A DNA stretch of 9,465 nucleotides from Archangium sp. (lineage in GTDB: Bacteria > Myxococcota > Myxococcia > Myxococcales > Myxococcaceae): the NCBI GenBank assembly GCA_016793585.1, contig JAEUJR010000202.1, positions 1-9,465 on the forward strand. The letters are read 5' to 3'. The notes beneath the pieces were generated by a model that ran no database searches, was not told the origin of the DNA, and was given only the letters and a program-made list of their open reading frames with translations. A program made the translations under genes and the position numbers. Positions within the stretch are counted from its first letter, which is position 1, and each line of letters begins with the position of its first letter. Shown one piece after another: positions 6,281-9,465 of this stretch.

Positions 6281-7015
6281 TCATCGCGCACCCCGCTTGC
6301 CCGCGCGTCGGCGGCGCGCGACCGACTTGAGCACCTCGGCGTCGGCGCCTTCGAGCGCCTTGCGCAACACCGCTCGGGCGACGTCGGCGTCTTTCGCCTG
6401 AATGAGGCTGATGGTGATGGTGTAGCCAGCGAGCGAGCGCTCGTGGTCTTCCACCAGCGCCTCGAGGAACTCGGGGTGCGCGGCCGCGATGGGCGTGAGC
6501 GTGTTGAACAGCAGCAACGTCGCGAACGACTGCGAGGCGCTGAGCACGAGGCGCGCGAACTCGGTGTCTCGCTCGACATAGCGCTGGTGGTTCGTCTCGA
6601 CGGCCTGCGCATCGGCCAGCCGCTGCAGGGCCGCCACGTCAGCCGGCGCCGCCCGCTCGCAGGCCAGCGCCACCGCCTCGACCGCCACCGCTCGACGCAG
6701 CTCGAGGAATGACCGCAACAGGTCGGCGCGGTCGGCGATGTCGACGTAGGCGAGCACGCCAAGCCCCGCGCTCTGCATGACGTCGAGCACCACCACGCCG
6801 TCACCCTGCCGCGCCCGGACCAACCCCTCGCTCTCGAGCTTCGCCAGCGCGGCCCGGAGCGTCAGCCGGCTCACGCCCAACGAGGCGGCCAGCTGACGCT
6901 CGGGAGGCAGATAGTCACCGGCCTTGAAGTCACCCATCACCACCGCGCGGCGAAGGCGGTCGAGCACGGCGTCGACGGGTCGGGGCACGCGAACGAGCGG
7001 AGTCGAGAGCGTCAT
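6281..7015 (-). CDS. GntR/FadR-subfamily transcriptional regulator
   Basis: The 244-residue regulator has an N-terminal winged helix (about 12-78), with the hallmark LPPERQLAASLGVSRLTLRAALAKLESEGLV and wing ARQGDGVVV. An all-helical effector domain of the FadR/FCD type follows (about 95-232). In metal-binding FCD proteins the motif DxxFHxxL and two later histidines bind a cation. Here the first motif reads DTEFARLV (Ala154), the last His position near 221 is not His, and only His191 is kept. A metal-free pocket binding an organic ligand such as an acyl group is therefore more likely. The chain ends in a basic tail (RRRRAGKRGAR). It precedes the accessory and GMC genes on the same strand and probably controls them. 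Its ATG has no Shine-Dalgarno and is overlapped by a palindromic operator, pointing to autoregulation and possibly a leaderless transcript. Confidence 0.93.
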   Translation of the reverse strand: MTLSTPLVRVPRPVDAVLDRLRRAVVMGDFKAGDYLPPERQLAASLGVSRLTLRAALAKLESEGLVRARQGDGVVVLDVMQSAGLGVLAYVDIADRADLLRSFLELRRAVAVEAVALACERAAPADVAALQRLADAQAVETNHQRYVERDTEFARLVLSASQSFATLLLFNTLTPIAAAHPEFLEALVEDHERSLAGYTITISLIQAKDADVARAVLRKALEGADAEVLKSVARRRRAGKRGAR

Positions 7016-7036
7016 TGGTTAAACCATTAAACCAAT
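7014..7036. promoter_or_regulatory. Operator for the GntR/FadR-type regulator, overlapping its start codon
   Basis: A 23-bp inverted repeat has ATTGGTT (7014-7020) and AACCAAT (7030-7036) as exact outer arms. Nested in it is TGGTTAAACCA (7016-7026), which fits the TGGT-N3-ACCA pattern typical of FadR/PdhR-like GntR regulators. The motif AAACCA occurs twice, 8 bp apart. The site is strikingly AT-rich in GC-rich surroundings and covers the regulator's ATG. A -10-like TTTAAT (7031-7026, minus strand) is inside it, so binding would block transcription initiation directly. The assignment to this regulator is inferred from family consensus and position. Confidence 0.78.
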
Positions 7037-7260
7037 ACGCCTCCGGCTCGCAAGGGCCCTGGCCGTCCAGAGGCAGTCCCCTGCGGAGCCAAACCGCCCA
7101 GCTCGCTCGAGGGGGAATCAGCCAGCTCGGCGTCGCCACCTCGCGGTGCGCGAACAGGTCGACTGTCGCAGGCGCACCCCTCGCGTCGAGCCCGTGCTCG
7201 TCATGCTGCATCACCAGCGCTGGCTTCTGAACGGAGCGCGCGCGCTGCCGCGTGCGACTG
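7037..7260. other. Intergenic region with two perfect palindromes, no convincing gene
   Basis: This 224-base gap lies between the end of the secreted-protein gene and the regulator. It contains CCAGCGCTGG (7214-7223) and AGCGCGCGCGCT (7235-7246), both perfect palindromes close to the 3' end of the secreted-protein gene; they lack T-tracts. Short open frames exist on both strands, but none has a ribosome site or recognisable protein character. The regulator's promoter must lie at the left end. Confidence 0.35.
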
Positions 7261-7812
7261 CTACTTCTTCTTCGGAGGCGCAGCGGGCGGCGCCTTGCCC
7301 GGCTTCACCGTCAGCACACAGTGATGGAAGGTTCCGTCGATGACGACGGCCACGTACTTCAGGGACGAGTGCCAGTACGACTTCTGCAGCTTCGACGCTT
7401 CGCGCGTGCCCGACGCGTAGCAGCTCTGCGTCTTGCCGCCGCCTTCGACGACGAAGCCAGGTGACTCGCCGTCGGTGACCAGCTCGGCGGCGATCGCCAG
7501 CCCGCCCTGCGCCGGCTTCGAGTCACCGGCCGTCACCAGCTTCTGCCACTGGTATGGCGCCTTGTTCTGGTCGAGGAAGCGCACACACTCGAGGCCCGCC
7601 TCCGTCATCTTGTCCTGCTCGTTGAGCAGCGCTGGCCACTTCGGCGCCGCTTCGGTCGTCTGGCAGAAATAGAGCTCGGTGATGTCGTTCTTCCCGGGGC
7701 GCGCGAAGACCAGCCAGGAGCCGTCCTTCGACCAGCCGTGAAAGACGTCGCTCTGGGCGAGCGCAGGCGCGGCCTGGGCGAGGGTCAGGGCGATGAGCAG
7801 GCTGCGAATCAT
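7261..7812 (-). CDS. Secreted four-cysteine protein, unknown function
   Basis: The 183-residue product has a clear signal peptide, MIRSLLIALTLAQAAPALA, with cleavage likely before Gln20. The mature part begins FHGWSKDGSWLVFAR, the kind of beta-strand 'sequence-then-repeat' opening found in beta-propeller-like or uncharacterised secreted proteins. It contains exactly four cysteines (Cys50, 76, 131, 165), enough for two disulfides outside the cytoplasm. It ends in a Pro/Ala/Lys tail (APPAAPPKKK). I do not recognise a family. Its ATG overlaps the stop of the upstream lipoprotein-like gene by 4 bases (7809-7812), so the two are made together and may form an envelope complex. Confidence 0.82.
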   Translation of the reverse strand: MIRSLLIALTLAQAAPALAQSDVFHGWSKDGSWLVFARPGKNDITELYFCQTTEAAPKWPALLNEQDKMTEAGLECVRFLDQNKAPYQWQKLVTAGDSKPAQGGLAIAAELVTDGESPGFVVEGGGKTQSCYASGTREASKLQKSYWHSSLKYVAVVIDGTFHHCVLTVKPGKAPPAAPPKKK

Positions 7813-8267
7813 GGTGTCGGGGCTCCGGGAGCAGGGGCAGGCGTCGCGGGCGTGGCCGCGGGCTCAGCCGCAGGAGAAGGCGTGGGCGCGGGGTCGGCAG
7901 GCAACGCCGGCGGGGCCATGACGGGCGGAGGAGGAGGAAGCGGCGGCGGCGCGAGCGCCAGCGTGTACTGCGACGTGCCCGGCGGCAGCTGCACCACCAG
8001 CACCGGGTTCTCGTCGAGGTATTTCTTGTCGACTGGCATCGACAGCCGCCCATCGGCCGCGCTCGTCATCACCAGCCGGTTCTTCCACTCGCTCATCTCG
8101 ACCTTCACGTTCGGCAGCGCCGCGCCCTGGCCATTCGTCACCAGCAGCTGCACGTCTTTTCCTTCGGTCTTCGGCGTCACGAAGTCGCGGTACCGCGCCC
8201 GCAGGGCACACGACGACGAGAGGCCCACCACGAGCATCGAGGACAGGAGGAGTCGAGCTGCACGCAT
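7809..8267 (-). CDS. Putative lipoprotein with carboxypeptidase-regulatory-like domain and Pro/Ala tail
   Basis: The 152-residue product starts with a basic-hydrophobic leader (MRAARLLLSSMLVVGLSSSC), with Cys20 at the probable lipidation site. The lipobox (LSSSC) is degenerate, with Ser rather than Leu at -3, so lipidation is likely but not certain. Residues about 38-105 (VTNGQGAALPNVKVEMSEW, TSAADGRLSMPVD) have the strand-Gly-turn pattern of a carboxypeptidase-regulatory or Ig-like beta sandwich ('G.PlpnV.V...TdadGrf.lpV'). The remaining 45 or so residues are a low-complexity Pro/Ala tail, a typical envelope or wall-spanning linker in myxobacteria. A GAAGG sequence precedes the ATG. It is coupled to the secreted four-cysteine gene by a 4-base overlap. 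The function is unknown. Confidence 0.8.
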   Translation of the reverse strand: MRAARLLLSSMLVVGLSSSCALRARYRDFVTPKTEGKDVQLLVTNGQGAALPNVKVEMSEWKNRLVMTSAADGRLSMPVDKKYLDENPVLVVQLPPGTSQYTLALAPPPLPPPPPVMAPPALPADPAPTPSPAAEPAATPATPAPAPGAPTP

Positions 8268-8335
8268 GCGCTGCCTTCTAACGGCCCGCGGCCAAAAGGT
8301 CAGCGATCAAGACGAGGGGTGCGGCTGGAACTTCA

Positions 8336-8351
8336 CGACCCTGCTGGGTCG
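8336..8351 (-). terminator. Short hairpin just after the histidine kinase stop
   Basis: CGACCC and GGGTCG form a perfect 6-bp stem with a 4-base loop, eight bases beyond the kinase stop on the minus strand. No U-tract follows, so it is at best a weak terminator or a 3'-end stabiliser. It sits in the 91-base gap before the lipoprotein-like gene. Confidence 0.35.
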
Positions 8352-8358
8352 CGACGCC

Positions 8359-9465
8359 TCAGCTCGTGCGCACCATCGGCAACACGATTCTGAAGGCCGA
8401 GCCCTTGCCAGGGTCGCTGTCGACCGAGATGCGGCCGCCGTGGTTCTCGATGATGCCCTGCACGATCGACAGGCCCAGCCCCGTGCCTTTGCCGTCGGGC
8501 TTGGTCGTGAAGAAGGGCTCGAAGATTCGGGCCTTCACGTCGGCGGGAATGCCGGCGCCGGTGTCGCGCAGCTCGATCTCCACCTGGGCCTCGACGGTGC
8601 GCGTGGTGATGACGATGCGGCCTCCCGACGGCGTCGCGTGGCACGCGTTGGTGATGAGGTTGATGAAGACCTGCACCAGGTTCTGCCTCACCGCGAGGAA
8701 ACGGGGCACCTCGCCAAACTCGGTCTCGAGCGTCACGCCGTGTTTGTGCAGCACGTGCTCGCAGAAGCCGACGGCGCGCTCGATGGTGGCGTTGAGGTCG
8801 ACCTCTTCGGGCGTGTCTTGCGCGGGGCGTGCGTAGCTGACGAGGTCTCGTGTGAAGCGCAGCACGCGGTCGGTGTTCTCGACGATCTTCCGGTACTTCG
8901 AGACGTCGTTCGGGTCGGCCGTGAGCGACGTCGACGCCCGGCTGAGCAGCGCATCGGCGTAGGTGGCGACGGCCGTCATGGGGTTGTTGATTTCGTGCAC
9001 GACCGACGCCGCGAGCTGCCCGAGCGAGGCGAGCTTCTCGGCCTGCACCACGCGCTTCTCGAGGTCGCGCATGCGCGAGAGGTCCTGCCCGATGGCGATG
9101 ACGCCCTCGATGTCTCCCGTCTGGCTCACCACCGCGCTCGAGGCGAGGGTCACGCGCGCTTCACGGCCGTCTTTCGTGAGCAGCGTCGTCTCGAAGGCCG
9201 ACTGCGCCTGGCCCACCAGCGCGTCGTTGAACACCCGAATGAGGTTGAGCCGCATGAAGGGCGGCACGAGCTCGTTCAGGTCGCGGCCCAGCACCTCGGC
9301 CTTGCTCAGCCCGGTCAGCTGCGTGAGCGCGCGGTTGAAGACGACGACCTTGCCCTCGCGGTTCGTCACCACGATGAGCGCGTTGCCGTTCTCGATGAGC
9401 TCCTCGAGGTACTTGCGCACGAAGGTGAGCTCGTCGATGAGCTTCGCGTTGCGCACGGCGACGGC
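8359..9465 (-). CDS. PAS-domain sensor histidine kinase, C-terminal part (runs off right edge)
   Basis: The frame is open to the window edge, so the true start is outside. The first residues, AVAVRNAKLIDEL, match the last helix of a GAF domain, suggesting a GAF sensor lies upstream. Numbering from the GTG at 9456, a PAS domain spans about 14-128 (ALIVVTNREGKVVVFNRA). The HisKA dimerisation helix carries the phospho-accepting His154 in ASVVHEINNPM. An HATPase domain follows, with the N box NLITNACHA (Asn270), DTGAGIP (298-304), FEPFFTTK (312-319) and GTGLGLS (324-330). The NtrB-like HEINNP core is typical of kinases with a response-regulator partner. No transmembrane segment or receiver is visible, so it is probably cytosolic. 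No response regulator is encoded in the window. Its ligand is unknown. Confidence 0.95.
   Translation of the reverse strand, partial: AVAVRNAKLIDELTFVRKYLEELIENGNALIVVTNREGKVVVFNRALTQLTGLSKAEVLGRDLNELVPPFMRLNLIRVFNDALVGQAQSAFETTLLTKDGREARVTLASSAVVSQTGDIEGVIAIGQDLSRMRDLEKRVVQAEKLASLGQLAASVVHEINNPMTAVATYADALLSRASTSLTADPNDVSKYRKIVENTDRVLRFTRDLVSYARPAQDTPEEVDLNATIERAVGFCEHVLHKHGVTLETEFGEVPRFLAVRQNLVQVFINLITNACHATPSGGRIVITTRTVEAQVEIELRDTGAGIPADVKARIFEPFFTTKPDGKGTGLGLSIVQGIIENHGGRISVDSDPGKGSAFRIVLPMVRTS

Noticed and set aside
5263..6804. Longer version of the accessory gene starting at 6804
   Set aside because: The upstream extension overlaps the regulator gene out of frame and translates to Arg/Ser-rich low-complexity sequence. 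ATG 6135 has a good ribosome site and starts the ordered protein.
6930..7214. 94-codon minus-strand frame upstream of and overlapping the regulator
   Set aside because: It crosses the operator and the regulator start in another frame and ends in Arg/Pro repeats. No ribosome site or family was recognised.
7015..7230. 71-codon plus-strand frame divergent from the regulator
   Set aside because: Its TTG start lies inside the operator palindrome, it has no ribosome site, and its Ser/Arg/Ala composition gives no sign of a real protein.

Overview
The window is very GC-rich, densely coding DNA. Long spurious antisense reading frames, many 4-bp gene overlaps, a cytosolic PAS-type hybrid-input kinase and short exported Pro/Ala-rich proteins fit a delta-proteobacterial (myxobacterial-like) chromosome. 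That assignment rests on style and protein character, not on a marker gene. No tRNA, rRNA, insertion sequence, CRISPR array or phage gene was seen. No gene-free stretch exceeds about 250 bases.

Region 1 (1-2368, all minus strand, read right to left) is a compact sulfur-handling operon. It runs: an exported two-domain rhodanese-type sulfurtransferase; a fused YeeE/YedE-type sulfur-compound transporter; a 43-residue single-pass membrane protein; and the N-terminus of a membrane-anchored protein that appears to enter a second rhodanese domain at the window edge. Successive genes overlap by 4, 1 and 4 bases, so they are almost certainly co-transcribed and translationally coupled. The probable job is capture or transfer of sulfane sulfur (thiosulfate or persulfide) in the periplasm and its uptake.

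Region 2 (2369-3531) is a palindrome-rich divergent promoter region followed by plus-strand moaA, the radical-SAM GTP 3',8-cyclase that starts molybdenum-cofactor synthesis. Both iron-sulfur cysteine triads and the C-terminal Gly-Gly are intact.

Region 3 (3708-7036, minus strand) is a catabolic-looking unit: a GntR/FadR-type regulator, a 290-residue accessory protein of uncertain function, and a GMC-family FAD oxidoreductase with a Cys-rich insert like that of long-chain alcohol oxidases and related dehydrogenases. A 23-bp inverted repeat with the TGGT-N3-ACCA pattern expected for this regulator family sits directly on the regulator's start codon, suggesting tight autoregulation.

Region 4 (7261-9465, minus strand) holds two small exported proteins of unknown function coupled by a 4-base overlap (a putative lipoprotein with a Pro/Ala tail, then a secreted four-cysteine protein). 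Upstream of them is the C-terminal part of a GAF?-PAS-HisKA-HATPase sensor histidine kinase that runs off the right edge.

The most interesting leads are the four-gene sulfur operon with its unannotatable small membrane protein, the two-domain accessory protein paired with the GMC enzyme, and the operator overlapping the regulator's start codon.
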